Shown here piece by piece: positions 24,901-33,415 of a stretch of DNA of 46,682 nt. The notes under the pieces were generated by a model. It made no database searches and was not told the DNA's origin. It was given only the letters and a program-made list of their open reading frames with translations. Position 1 is the stretch's first letter, and the number at the start of each line of letters is the position of its first letter. The stretch lies in NCBI GenBank assembly GCA_030538275.1, contig JAUNUH010000011.1, positions 1 to 46,682 of the forward strand, read 5' to 3'. The position numbers and the translations under genes are program-made. The stretch is from Flavobacteriaceae bacterium (GTDB lineage Bacteria > Bacteroidota > Bacteroidia > Flavobacteriales > Weeksellaceae).

Positions 24901-27520
24901 AGGCGGTTCTGGAATGGATGGTGCAAGTTTGCTGAGTTTCAAAGCAGATAAAGAAAAATACGAAATTGGTGATGTGGCTCAAATTACAATTCCGTCTTCC
25001 TGGAATGGTAACGCCTTGTTAAGTATAGAAAATGCCACCGGAATTTTACAAAAAGATTGGAAAAAAACCGAAGATGGCTCCACGACTTTTTCTATACCCA
25101 TTACAGAAAATATGGCACCCAATGCTTATGTGCATATTACGATGATTCAGCCACATGCGCAAACGGTAAACGACTTGCCTATGCGTATGTATGGCGTCAT
25201 TCCTCTTATGGTAGAAAATAAAAATAGAAAATTGCATCCCGTGATTCAGGCACCCGAAGAGGTAAAGCCAAATGCAGAATACAAAATAAACGTAAAAGAA
25301 CAAAACGGAAAACCTATGACCTATACGCTGGCTGTGGTAGATGAGGGATTGCTTGATATTACCAATTATAATACGCCCAATATTTTTGGACATTTTAATC
25401 AAAAACAAGCTTTGGGGGTTAAAACTTGGGATATTTACAATTATGTGCTTGGAGCTTTTGGCGGTAGAATAGAAAGTGTTTTTGCAATTGGTGGTGATAT
25501 GTCTATGCAAGCTCAAAATAAAGAAAAAATCAATCGCTTTGAGCCAGTAGTTAAGTTTTTAGGACCTTTTACCCTCGAAAAAAATCAATCAAAAACCCAT
25601 CAATTACAAATGGAGAATTATGTGGGAAGTGTCAAGGTGATGGTGGTAGCAGGCGATGGAACGGCTTTTGGCTCGGCCGAAAAAAGTATGTCGGTGAAGC
25701 AGGCTTTAATGACGCTTACGACCATGCCGCGTATATTAAATCCCGGAGATATTGTGGAAATGCCTGTTACGGTTTTTGCCATGGACAAAAAAATTAAAAA
25801 TGTAAATATCTCATTGAAACACAATGAGTTATTAACCTTAAGAGATGATTCGTCCAAATCATTAAATTTTACAGAAACAGGTGATAAAATTGTAAATTTC
25901 ACCTTTGAAGTTCCAGAGAAAATAGGAAAGGCCAATCTGGAAGTACAGGTAAATTCAAACCAAGAAAAGGCATTTCAAAAAATTGAACTCGAAGTCAGAA
26001 GCCCTAATGCACCTATTACCAGATCAACCGGTGCCGAAGTTGTAGCTACATCCACATACCAAACATCATATCAACCATTTGGAATGGAAGGAACGAATTC
26101 TATTCAATTACAACTTTCAACAATTCCTGATATGCGCTTGGGTGAAAGATTGAATTATCTGTTGAATTACCCACATGGATGTGTAGAACAAATTACCTCC
26201 AGCGTTTTTCCACAGTTGTATTTGGCTGATTTGATGAATCTTACAGATAATCAGAAATTGAAAATTGAATCTAATATCAAATCTGTTCTACAACGAATGA
26301 AAAATCATCAACTTACGGGTGGAGGATTGGCTTATTGGCCAGGCGCCGTACGAGCAGACGATTGGAGTAGTAGCTATGCTTTACATTTTATTCTCAAGGC
26401 AGAAGAAAAAGGATATCAGATTCCGATTGGATTGAAAGAAGGATTGATTAATTTTCAAGTAAATGAGGCGAAACATTGGAATTATTATCATGATAATTTA
26501 TCCTATGCCAACCAATTGCAGACTTATAGGTTATATACGCTTGCAATGGCTGGAAAGCCCGATTTGTCTTCTATGAATCGTCTTAGGGAATCACAATTAA
26601 ACGCCACAGCAAAATGGCAGCTTATTTCTGCCTATCAATTGGCTGGACAAGGTGAGATTGCCAATAAAATGCGTACCGGTACACCTATTCAAGTCACAGA
26701 TTACACCTATAATCCTCACACTTATGGTTCGTCTCTACGCGATAGAGCCATTATCCTCACTGCGCTCAATGATACGGGGCAGCGGCAACAAGCAGGGACT
26801 TTGATGCGTAATATTGCCACTGAATTACAAAAAGACACATGGTATAGCACACAAACCACTGCTTATGCACTGATGGCGATCAGTGAATTTATTCAAAAAT
26901 CTGGTATAGAAAAAGGAATCTATGCTGAATTGAATATAAACGGCAAAATACAAGAAGTAAAATCAAATAAAGCATTGATTAATATAGATTTACCTGTGGG
27001 TAATGGAGGCTTGAGTGTTAAAAATTTACAAAATTCATATTTGTATGCTTCAGTAGTAAATACAGGAATTCCGGCTGAAATTCAATCCCAAAAAGAAGAG
27101 AAAAACCTGAAAATGGATATAAATTATTTTGATTTAAACAATCAACCTTTACAAATTTCTTCTCTACGTCAAGGAACTGATTTTGTGGCAGTTGTTCACG
27201 TTTCTCATCCAGGAATTTTAGGGGCTTATCAGGAAATAAGCCTAACTCAAATTTTTCCTTCTGGTTGGGAAATTATCAATACCCGCATCAACAATCAAAT
27301 GACAAGCTATGAAAATTCTGGTTTGGACTTTCAAGATTTCAGAGACGATAGAGTGTATTCGTACTTTGATTTAAACTCGGGTAAGTCGATTAAAATTACC
27401 ACTTTGTTAAACGCCACCTATGCCGGCGAATTTGATTTGCCAGCTGCTTGGTGCCAAGCGATGTATGATAATGAAATTTACGCCTTGGAACCAGGAAAAC
27501 GAGTCAAAGTAATAAGGTAA
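21944..27520 (+). CDS. Bacterial alpha-2-macroglobulin family lipoprotein
   Basis: Bacterial alpha-2-macroglobulins trap proteases in the periplasm or at the surface and are often encoded next to penicillin-binding protein 1C, as here. The 1858-residue product has a lipoprotein signal (Cys19 in FIQCKDK), then successive macroglobulin-like beta domains. The MG3-type motif YGERGVWRPGDSIHL is near 636, the A2M-domain segment AVVDEGLLDIT near 1130, and the thioester motif GCVEQ has Cys1413, inside the expected alpha-helical thioester domain. The intact CxEQ means it should form the reactive thioester. A Tyr/Asp-rich run (residues 493-503, EYYYYDDYYYP) is unusual. E. coli YfhM, a homologue, is of similar size. 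The pbpC gene begins 59 bases after the stop. Confidence 0.95.
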   Translation: MFTKKLNLILAIVFIFIQCKDKNQQQNVIEIDPKFAAYISAYTSGLVSKSSNIKIVLQGEYPHPTGENGLIQEKILHFEPKINGKLYLDETQTIKFIPDEMLKAEQTYTAQLDLSKIYPKVNDSLKLFQFQFQTKKQSFAAQITALNSISKENPNIYNIEGELITNDLAATEDIQKMLSVMLDNQKVPVQWRHAGNNLEHRFIIPNIQAGSSEKTLKLTWNGKAIGVDKEEIQTYNVPQENTFSTTHIRAVSMPEQYVSVYFSEPLDNKQFLQGLVELQSSAENPNSENDSNFIQNIIADGNELRIYTSKKIGGIYNLKIFPGLRSASGKSLSAQSMQAVEFQQLFPEVKLVGNGNIIPHTDGLFLPFEAVGLNAVRVKITKIYENNIHQFFQKNQYNSKENLRMVGKTVLTKIISLDQQKNFNSLEKNVYRLELSRFIQPEPGAIYNIEFSFDQKFASFPCSSDLIQNNEFLTPLEPSADAYTLDSEFMDNEYYYYDDYYYPEGFDWNQRNNPCHLSYYTAERNVSRNILASDLGIIAKVGNNRQADISVTNLITAQGETGVDVIAYDLQNQIVGKGRTDVNGFATFALERKPFLITAQKGRSKAYVRVDDGSSLSLSNFAVDGQNMENGMAGIIYGERGVWRPGDSIHLTFVLNKSLVNIPEGQPAVLEFKNPDGQIITRQVNHEPQNGFYTFGLNTYQAARTGNWTAEVSLGGLKFYKTIKVETIKPNRLKINTKFPSELLSPEGSNSYQLQAQWLSGAQAGNLPAKIVATVSSVPTKFDAYPNYVFDDPSRKFSAQEQSIYDASLSENGTAQVATRISTDMLPPGMLQLGLFTKVFEPGGEFSTKYEIKKYSPFSTYVGMNLPTKDTAWRMLETNTQHRIPVASVDANGNPVSSKLLNAKIYKIEKSWWWNANDLDLAYYVSREYENLVEEKQLTIKDGTAVLDLEIPDDQWGNYFIRICDNQSGHCTGENVWFDWSDWRSRGGSGMDGASLLSFKADKEKYEIGDVAQITIPSSWNGNALLSIENATGILQKDWKKTEDGSTTFSIPITENMAPNAYVHITMIQPHAQTVNDLPMRMYGVIPLMVENKNRKLHPVIQAPEEVKPNAEYKINVKEQNGKPMTYTLAVVDEGLLDITNYNTPNIFGHFNQKQALGVKTWDIYNYVLGAFGGRIESVFAIGGDMSMQAQNKEKINRFEPVVKFLGPFTLEKNQSKTHQLQMENYVGSVKVMVVAGDGTAFGSAEKSMSVKQALMTLTTMPRILNPGDIVEMPVTVFAMDKKIKNVNISLKHNELLTLRDDSSKSLNFTETGDKIVNFTFEVPEKIGKANLEVQVNSNQEKAFQKIELEVRSPNAPITRSTGAEVVATSTYQTSYQPFGMEGTNSIQLQLSTIPDMRLGERLNYLLNYPHGCVEQITSSVFPQLYLADLMNLTDNQKLKIESNIKSVLQRMKNHQLTGGGLAYWPGAVRADDWSSSYALHFILKAEEKGYQIPIGLKEGLINFQVNEAKHWNYYHDNLSYANQLQTYRLYTLAMAGKPDLSSMNRLRESQLNATAKWQLISAYQLAGQGEIANKMRTGTPIQVTDYTYNPHTYGSSLRDRAIILTALNDTGQRQQAGTLMRNIATELQKDTWYSTQTTAYALMAISEFIQKSGIEKGIYAELNINGKIQEVKSNKALINIDLPVGNGGLSVKNLQNSYLYASVVNTGIPAEIQSQKEEKNLKMDINYFDLNNQPLQISSLRQGTDFVAVVHVSHPGILGAYQEISLTQIFPSGWEIINTRINNQMTSYENSGLDFQDFRDDRVYSYFDLNSGKSIKITTLLNATYAGEFDLPAAWCQAMYDNEIYALEPGKRVKVIR

Positions 27521-27579
27521 TTTCATCCTAATTTCAATAAAATAATTTCGTAAAAATTTCAAAGATTTTAGATTATGTC

Positions 27580-29895
27580 GTGAAAAGCAAATTTCAACAT
27601 ATTAAGAAATTTCAATTTGTATTTTTGCTTGTTGTAGGCGTTTTTTTCCTCTGGTTTATATTTTTTTCTTTGCCACGGCCGCTTTTTCAGGTGCCTTATT
27701 CTACTGTGCTTTTCAGTTCAGACGGTCAATTAATGGGCGGAAGCATTGCCGAAGACGGTCAATGGCGCTTTCCCGAGAATGATTCGGTACCAAATAAATT
27801 CAGAATTTGTATTACTCAATTCGAAGATGCTTGGTTTGATTATCATCCAGGTGTTAATCCTGTTTCGTTGGCACGCGCATTTCGGCAGAATATGGCTTCT
27901 GATAAAATTGTAAGTGGTGGAAGTACCATTAGCATGCAAACCATTCGTTTGGCCAAGAAAAATCCACGTAGAACGTATTTTGAAAAAATAGTGGAGATGC
28001 TTCAAAGTTTGCGTTTGGAAATCTCCTATTCAAAAGAAAGTATTTTGAAAAAATATGTTGCACACGCACCTTTTGGTGGAAATGTAGTGGGACTGGATGC
28101 TGCAAGTTGGCGGTATTTTGGTAAATTACCTCATCAACTTTCTTGGTCTGAATCGGCTACACTGGCCGTGTTGCCTAATGCTCCTTCAATCATATTTCCG
28201 GGTAAAAATCAGCATAAATTAGAATTAAAACGAAATGGATTACTCAAAAAATTAAAGGATAATAATTTTATTACTGAAGAAGATTATAATTTGGCTCTGC
28301 TCGAAAGTTTACCTCAAAAACCCAATGCTTTGCCACAAATGGCTTATCATCTTTTGCATACAGCTTCCCAAAACAATAAGGGTGAACGCATTTCTTCTAC
28401 ATTGAATTCTCAGCTTCAAAATCAATTAAATAGCATTGCAAAACGGCATCATCAAAATTTACAAGTACAAGAAATTCATAATTTGGCCATTTTGGTAACC
28501 GAGGTAGAAACTGGTGATGTAAAAGCCTATATTGGAAATGTAAATAATCCAGAAAAATCACATTCAGACGATGTCGATATCGTGAAAGCACATCGTAGTA
28601 GTGGCAGTATTTTAAAGCCATTTTTATATGAAAATATGCTACATCGTGGTGAATTGCTTCCGAATATGTTATTGGATGATACACCCAGTGATATTACCGA
28701 AAATTATGACAAAACTTATGATGGATTGGTCCCGGCAGAACAGGCATTGTCGCGCTCGTTGAACGTTCCTGCCATAGATATGCTGCAAAAATCGGGTATA
28801 GAGAAATTCTATCATCAGCTCAAAAAATTAGAATTCAGCACATTGAATCAGCCTGCAGTTCATTATGGATTGTCGCTGATTGTAGGTGGTGCAGAAGTCT
28901 CGCTTTGGGATTTGTCGCGTACCTATCGCAATATGGTCTTTCAGCTGAATCATCCAGAGCTTGAGAGATTTTCTACAGACATCCAGTTTACAGATTTGAA
29001 CAAGAAAATTGTAGAAAAAAACTCTGCTTTTGATGTACAGGCGGTTTATTTGACCATGAAGGCTATGCAACAAGTAGTGAGGCCCACGGCAGAAACTGGC
29101 TGGCACATGTTTGGCAAAAACCTCATAGCGTGGAAAACTGGAACAAGTCACGGATTTCGGGATGCCTGGGCTGTGGGAATGACGCCAGAATATGTTGTAT
29201 CTGTTTGGGTAGGAAATGCAGATGGAGAAGGGCGGCCAGGGATTATCGGGCTTAAAGCTGCAGCGCCGATTTTATTTGATGTATTTCAACTTTTACCTAC
29301 AGACAAGGATTTTGTAGAACCTACAACAGGCTGGGTGGCGGCGGAAACTTGTAGTTTGAGTGGGTATAAATCCGGATTATTCTGTTCAGAATCAAAAATT
29401 ATAAAAGTACCGGCTTTGGCTGAAAATATGCCGTCTTGTCCGTATCATCATCGAATTCATTTGGATGCAACCGGTTGGTATAGAGTAAATAGTGACTGCT
29501 ACTCAGTGTCTGATATGGTTTCAAAAGATTTTTTTGTTTTACCACCTGTGCAGGAATGGTATTTTCAGAAAAAAAATGTTTGGTATCAAAAGTTACCTGC
29601 TTTTCATCCGTCTTGTGAAAATGATAATTCGATAGCTTTTGCATTGATTTATCCCAAAAATTTCACACGTATTTTGTTACCCATAGATTTTGAGGGGAAG
29701 AGGCAGCCTGTAGTTTTTCAATTGGCTCACCGGCATAGGAACCAACGTGTTTTTTGGTATTTGGACCATCAATATATTGGCGAAACAATAGAGACACATC
29801 ATATGCCATTAACGCCGGAGCCAGGTGAACATACCTTGATTTTGAGTGATGAAAGTGGTAATCGTCTGGTTAAAAAATTCAGAATTGTAGAATGA
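27580..29895 (+). CDS. pbpC: Penicillin-binding protein 1C
   Basis: This bifunctional class A enzyme polymerises and cross-links peptidoglycan. The 771-residue product has an N-terminal membrane anchor (about 12-30), a glycosyltransferase domain (about 60-230; the catalytic ITQFEDAWF and GGSTISMQT motifs), a transpeptidase domain with SxxK at Ser343-Lys346 (SILK), SLN near 392 and KTG at 519, and a C-terminal BiPBP_C-like domain (about 680-771). The start is GTG at 27580; an ATG five bases earlier opens only a two-codon frame (ATGTCGTGA). It is cotranscribed with the alpha-2-macroglobulin gene, a pairing known in many Gram-negative bacteria and thought to protect the periplasm after wall damage. 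Confidence 0.95.
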   Translation: MKSKFQHIKKFQFVFLLVVGVFFLWFIFFSLPRPLFQVPYSTVLFSSDGQLMGGSIAEDGQWRFPENDSVPNKFRICITQFEDAWFDYHPGVNPVSLARAFRQNMASDKIVSGGSTISMQTIRLAKKNPRRTYFEKIVEMLQSLRLEISYSKESILKKYVAHAPFGGNVVGLDAASWRYFGKLPHQLSWSESATLAVLPNAPSIIFPGKNQHKLELKRNGLLKKLKDNNFITEEDYNLALLESLPQKPNALPQMAYHLLHTASQNNKGERISSTLNSQLQNQLNSIAKRHHQNLQVQEIHNLAILVTEVETGDVKAYIGNVNNPEKSHSDDVDIVKAHRSSGSILKPFLYENMLHRGELLPNMLLDDTPSDITENYDKTYDGLVPAEQALSRSLNVPAIDMLQKSGIEKFYHQLKKLEFSTLNQPAVHYGLSLIVGGAEVSLWDLSRTYRNMVFQLNHPELERFSTDIQFTDLNKKIVEKNSAFDVQAVYLTMKAMQQVVRPTAETGWHMFGKNLIAWKTGTSHGFRDAWAVGMTPEYVVSVWVGNADGEGRPGIIGLKAAAPILFDVFQLLPTDKDFVEPTTGWVAAETCSLSGYKSGLFCSESKIIKVPALAENMPSCPYHHRIHLDATGWYRVNSDCYSVSDMVSKDFFVLPPVQEWYFQKKNVWYQKLPAFHPSCENDNSIAFALIYPKNFTRILLPIDFEGKRQPVVFQLAHRHRNQRVFWYLDHQYIGETIETHHMPLTPEPGEHTLILSDESGNRLVKKFRIVE

Positions 29896-29900
29896 ATTTT

Positions 29901-30401
29901 CTATTCGTGCCAAAAAAGTAAAAAAGGTAAACGCAGACTAATTCCAAATTTAAAGCCTTCTAAATCTACCTTTTCATTTTTGCGAAATTCAAAGCCATAT
30001 CCAGCGGTAATATCAATCAAACTCACAATGGTGATTCCCGCTTCTGGCGTGATGTGCCAAGGTGAAATTGAGCTCCGTATTACCCAAAATGCCGAATTGA
30101 AATTACTGGAATAGGGGTCGATGGCTGTTTTTTTGAGATTCCAGAGATATCCTGCCTGCAATTCTGGATAAATAATAAAATTTTTGTTTGAATATCCCAT
30201 ATTGGCGGTTAGGCCCAAATCAATGATATTGTCATTGGGTTGAACCAAATAGGCGTTGAGACCCCCTTCAAAATAGTTGATATTTTGATAGGTATATCCA
30301 ACATTAAAAAGATAATATGCTGTAAAGTCTTTAAAATCAACTTCTTGAGCTTTGGAAATGGAAAGCATAAAGCAACAAACTATTGCGAGAATAAATTTCA
30401 T
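29901..30401 (-). CDS. Small exported protein, probably outer-membrane beta-barrel-like
   Basis: The 166-residue product has a signal peptide (MKFILAIVCCFMLSISKAQ). The mature part has alternating aromatic and polar residues in short strands (YYLFNVGYTYQ, GGLNAYLVQ, GLTANMGYS, ELQAGYLW, ITAGYGFEF, FKFGISLRLPF), which suggests an eight-stranded barrel. I do not recognise a family. I start it at ATG 30401; a longer frame from ATG 30425 would add eight residues before the signal peptide. It lies 59 bases downstream of the DUF4252 gene, in the direction of dxs, and its stop is five bases from the stop of pbpC on the other strand. Confidence 0.75.
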   Translation of the reverse strand: MKFILAIVCCFMLSISKAQEVDFKDFTAYYLFNVGYTYQNINYFEGGLNAYLVQPNDNIIDLGLTANMGYSNKNFIIYPELQAGYLWNLKKTAIDPYSSNFNSAFWVIRSSISPWHITPEAGITIVSLIDITAGYGFEFRKNEKVDLEGFKFGISLRLPFLLFWHE

Positions 30402-30460
30402 CAAACGAATATAGAAATTGCACATGAAACTTTAATTATTTAGAATCATCATAATAAAAA

Positions 30461-30976
30461 TTAAGGGGTAATTTCTGTTTTTTGATCCTTTCGATTCCTT
30501 TTGTCAGAAACTTCTATTACTCTACTCATGAACTTTGTAAGTTCTGTTTCGGTTAAATTTGTTTTAGCATTGATAAAGATTAAATTATTTTCTCCCTGCA
30601 TGCTAATGAGAAGGTTGCGTAAAGCATCGCCTCGATTTTGCGCATTTACGTTGATAATTCGATTTTCTCTATTCATTGTGAACCAGTTCTCGAATTTATC
30701 CTTGCGGACCGCTTGTTGTAATTCTGTTTGAATCTGATTTTTTTGCTCTTTTTTTAAATCTGTTAAACTCAATACTTTAATTGATTTTACCTTATTTCGA
30801 AAAGATTGAATCTCGGGGTCATTTTCCAAAATCAAAGAGGCTAAAAATAATGGTGCCTGAAAACTTATAGCGTTTTTCGTTGATTCATATTTATTATAAA
30901 ACTGATTTATATTACGTTGGGAACTGCATGATGTAATGAATAATATCATCAAACAAATCAATCCTATTTTTTTCAT
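30461..30976 (-). CDS. DUF4252 lipoprotein
   Basis: The 171-residue product has a lipoprotein signal (MKKIGLICLMILFITSC, Cys17) followed by SSQ. The mature domain resembles DUF4252, a Bacteroidota family of unknown function. It contains a conserved region, SLTDLKKEQKNQIQTEL, and then WFTMNRENRIINVNAQNRGD, followed by a lysine-rich C-terminus. The start is ATG 30976; a longer in-frame option starting at 31018 would overlap the dxs stop codon and add residues before the signal. It lies 41 bases downstream of dxs and is probably cotranscribed with it, but nothing in the family suggests an isoprenoid role. Confidence 0.82.
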   Translation of the reverse strand: MKKIGLICLMILFITSCSSQRNINQFYNKYESTKNAISFQAPLFLASLILENDPEIQSFRNKVKSIKVLSLTDLKKEQKNQIQTELQQAVRKDKFENWFTMNRENRIINVNAQNRGDALRNLLISMQGENNLIFINAKTNLTETELTKFMSRVIEVSDKRNRKDQKTEITP

Positions 30977-31017
30977 TATTGAAAAGTTTTTGTAATTTAT
31001 TTTCAATTTTAATACCA

Positions 31018-32769
31018 TTATAAATTTTCCTTAATTTTTTGTAAAAGTTGCAAAGAATCTATTCCTAAAAATTGGCTTAAATCCGCCATACTTCCATGTT
31101 CTATAAATCTATCGGGATAGGCATGAACCAGAATTTTTCCTTGAAAGTTTTTATTTCTGAACCATTCAGAAATTTTATTACCAAATCCACCATTTTCAAC
31201 TCCATCCTCAAATGTAAAAATCAATTGATGCATCCCTTTAGATTGATTTTCTGCATAAATCTGTTCCAAAATTTCATTATCCAACGGTTTTACAAACGGA
31301 AAATGATACCAGTTTACTTCTATTTGATGTATAAATTGTGATATTTGCTGGGCTATATGTCCTGTTGTAATCAATGTTAATTGAGCATTTTCGGATTTAC
31401 GAATGATTTTGGCCTTCCCGAATTCTGTAGCAAGATGGAACAAATTTTCTTCTATTATTTCGCCTTTGGGATAACGAATGCAAAAAGGCGAATTTGAATG
31501 GATAGAAATTTGAATTAAGTCTTCCAGTTCCTTACGATCTGCTGGACAACTCACGACCATATTTGGAATAGAGTTCATAAATGAAATATCAAAATAGCCG
31601 TGATGTGTAGCTCCATCGGTGCCAACAATTCCAGCACGGTCGATGAGAAAAACTACGGGTAAATTTTGTAATGCAACATCATGAATCACCTGGTCATAGG
31701 CACGTTGCAAAAATGTAGAATAAATCACACAAAATGCTTTTACGCCTTGTGTGGCCAATCCTGCAGCCAAGGTAACCGCATGTTGTTCTGCAATTCCCAC
31801 ATCCCAAACTCTTTCTGGATATTTGAGCATGAGTTGTACCAAGCCGCTACCCGTAGGCATTGCAGGTGTTATTACGCAAGAATTTTCATTCTGTGTCAAT
31901 ACTTTGTCCAGATTTTCACCAACCACTTGTTGGAAACTAATTTTTTGGCCTTTCTCGATTATTTTACCTGTATTTTTATCAAATTTGCCGGGTGAATGCC
32001 ATAAAACTTGATTTTTTTCGGCTTCTGCAAACCCTTTGCCTTTGATGGTGCGAATATGCAGTAATTTCGGCTGTTGAACCGACTTTAAATGCTCCAAGGC
32101 ATCCAATATTTCCTCCATATTATGTCCATCCACAATTCCATGATATTTGAAGCCTAATGTTTCAAAAAACTTGACTTCACCCTCACTTTCAAGTTGATTA
32201 AAATGTTTTTGCAAAGCACCAACCGATGGGTCGATTCCCATATTGTTATCATTTAGAATAATTAATACATCCAAATGGGTATCTCCTAAATGATTGAGCC
32301 CTTCGAATGCCATTCCAGACACTATCGATGCATCACCGATAACGGCAATATGCTTGTTTTGTTTTTGTAAAATTTGATCTGCCAATGCCATACCCGTAAT
32401 GGCGGAAATAGAGGTAGAAGAATGACCTGTGCCGAAACTGTCGTAAATACTCTCTTGCATAGAAGGAAACCCCGACATGCCTTTCCATTGTCGCAAACTT
32501 GCAAAATCTTGGCGTCTGCCAGTAAGTAATTTGTGAATATATGCCTGGTGCCCCACATCCCATATGAGTTTGTCGTGTGGTGTATTATAAAAATAGTGCA
32601 AGGCAATACTCAACTCTGTAACTCCCAGACTTGCGCCCAGATGTCCGGGTTTTGCAGACAATACATCGAGTATAAAGTCACGAGCTTCTTCAGCAAGAAT
32701 CTTTAATTCTACAGGTTGGAGCTTCTTCAGATCAGAAGGTGAATTAATATGTTCTAAGTAGCGATACAT
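31018..32769 (-). CDS. dxs: 1-deoxy-D-xylulose-5-phosphate synthase
   Basis: DXS condenses pyruvate and glyceraldehyde 3-phosphate with thiamine diphosphate, the first step of the MEP isoprenoid pathway; DXP also feeds vitamin B6 synthesis, to which pdxA of this window belongs. The 583-residue product shows DVGHQAYIHKLLTGR, the thiamine-binding region GDASIVSGMAFEGLNH...NDNNMGI (GDA where many enzymes have GDG), IRTIKGKGF, the transketolase central domain with PAMPTGSGL and DVGIAEQHAVTLAAGLA, RAGIVGTDGATHHG, and the C-terminal domain. It is shorter than E. coli DXS (620), as is usual in Bacteroidota. The start ATG 32769 lies 63 bases from the divergent DUF3109 gene. Confidence 0.96.
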   Translation of the reverse strand: MYRYLEHINSPSDLKKLQPVELKILAEEARDFILDVLSAKPGHLGASLGVTELSIALHYFYNTPHDKLIWDVGHQAYIHKLLTGRRQDFASLRQWKGMSGFPSMQESIYDSFGTGHSSTSISAITGMALADQILQKQNKHIAVIGDASIVSGMAFEGLNHLGDTHLDVLIILNDNNMGIDPSVGALQKHFNQLESEGEVKFFETLGFKYHGIVDGHNMEEILDALEHLKSVQQPKLLHIRTIKGKGFAEAEKNQVLWHSPGKFDKNTGKIIEKGQKISFQQVVGENLDKVLTQNENSCVITPAMPTGSGLVQLMLKYPERVWDVGIAEQHAVTLAAGLATQGVKAFCVIYSTFLQRAYDQVIHDVALQNLPVVFLIDRAGIVGTDGATHHGYFDISFMNSIPNMVVSCPADRKELEDLIQISIHSNSPFCIRYPKGEIIEENLFHLATEFGKAKIIRKSENAQLTLITTGHIAQQISQFIHQIEVNWYHFPFVKPLDNEILEQIYAENQSKGMHQLIFTFEDGVENGGFGNKISEWFRNKNFQGKILVHAYPDRFIEHGSMADLSQFLGIDSLQLLQKIKENL

Positions 32770-32812
32770 CTGGAAAAGTGGTTAAAATTACAATAATTCA
32801 GTACAATCCTTT

Positions 32813-32820
32813 TATCTTTG
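32813..32820 (+). promoter_or_regulatory. -7 promoter box of the DUF3109 gene
   Basis: TATCTTTG matches TAnnTTTG and ends 12 bases before the ATG at 32833. The opposite strand has TAATTTTA (32783-32790), seven of eight consensus positions, 13 bases before dxs, so both promoters fit in the 63-base divergent spacer. Confidence 0.55.
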
Positions 32821-32832
32821 TTCAATAAATTT

Positions 32833-33414
32833 ATGATACAGATAGATAACACTATAATCAGCACGGATCTACTCAAAAAGGAATTTGTGTGCAACTTGCA
32901 GAAATGTAAGGGTATATGTTGTGTAGAGGGCGATTCTGGTGCACCATTAGATGAAGATGAACTGCCAGTTCTAGAGGAAATATTTGATAAAGTAAAACCA
33001 TTTTTGCGCCAAGAAGGTATCAAAGCCATTGAAGAGCAGGGAAAATACGTGAAGGATTCCGATGGAGATTGGGTGACGCCATTGGTAAATGATGCCGAAT
33101 GTGCTTATGTAATATTTGACGAAAAGGGTATTACCAAATGTGGTATAGAAAAAGCTTGGGAAGCAGGAGAAATTGATTTTCAAAAACCTATTAGTTGTCA
33201 TTTGTATCCTGTTAGAATTCAAGAGTTTAAAGCTTTTACGGCAGTAAATTATCATCGTTGGGAAATTTGTAACCCTGCTTGTGACTTTGGAAAAGAATTG
33301 GGCGTTACTGTAGCCGAATTTCTCAAAGAACCACTCATTCGCAAATTTGGTGAAAACTGGTACGAGCAGCTTATGGCAGCCAAAAAAGAAGTTAAAAAAT
33401 TTAAATTATTTTAA
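32833..33414 (+). CDS. DUF3109 cysteine-rich protein
   Basis: The 193-residue soluble protein belongs to DUF3109, a Bacteroidota family related in cysteine pattern to the YkgJ metal-binding proteins. It has an N-terminal cysteine cluster, Cys20-x4-Cys25-x3-Cys29-Cys30 (CNLQKCKGICC), further cysteines in DAECAYVIF, TKCGIEKAW and ISCHLYPVR, and a late WEICNPACDFG. These suggest a bound iron-sulfur cluster or zinc. The function is unknown. The start is ATG 32833; an in-frame TTG at 32818 is the end of the promoter box. The stop codon is one base before the start I chose for the next gene, which implies coupled translation. Confidence 0.88.
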   Translation: MIQIDNTIISTDLLKKEFVCNLQKCKGICCVEGDSGAPLDEDELPVLEEIFDKVKPFLRQEGIKAIEEQGKYVKDSDGDWVTPLVNDAECAYVIFDEKGITKCGIEKAWEAGEIDFQKPISCHLYPVRIQEFKAFTAVNYHRWEICNPACDFGKELGVTVAEFLKEPLIRKFGENWYEQLMAAKKEVKKFKLF

Positions 33415-33415
33415 A

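Noticed and set aside
27571..27583. A frameshift at the start of pbpC because of the ATG in another frame
   Set aside because: The frame from GTG 27580 gives a normal, complete N-terminus with membrane anchor, so no frameshift is needed.
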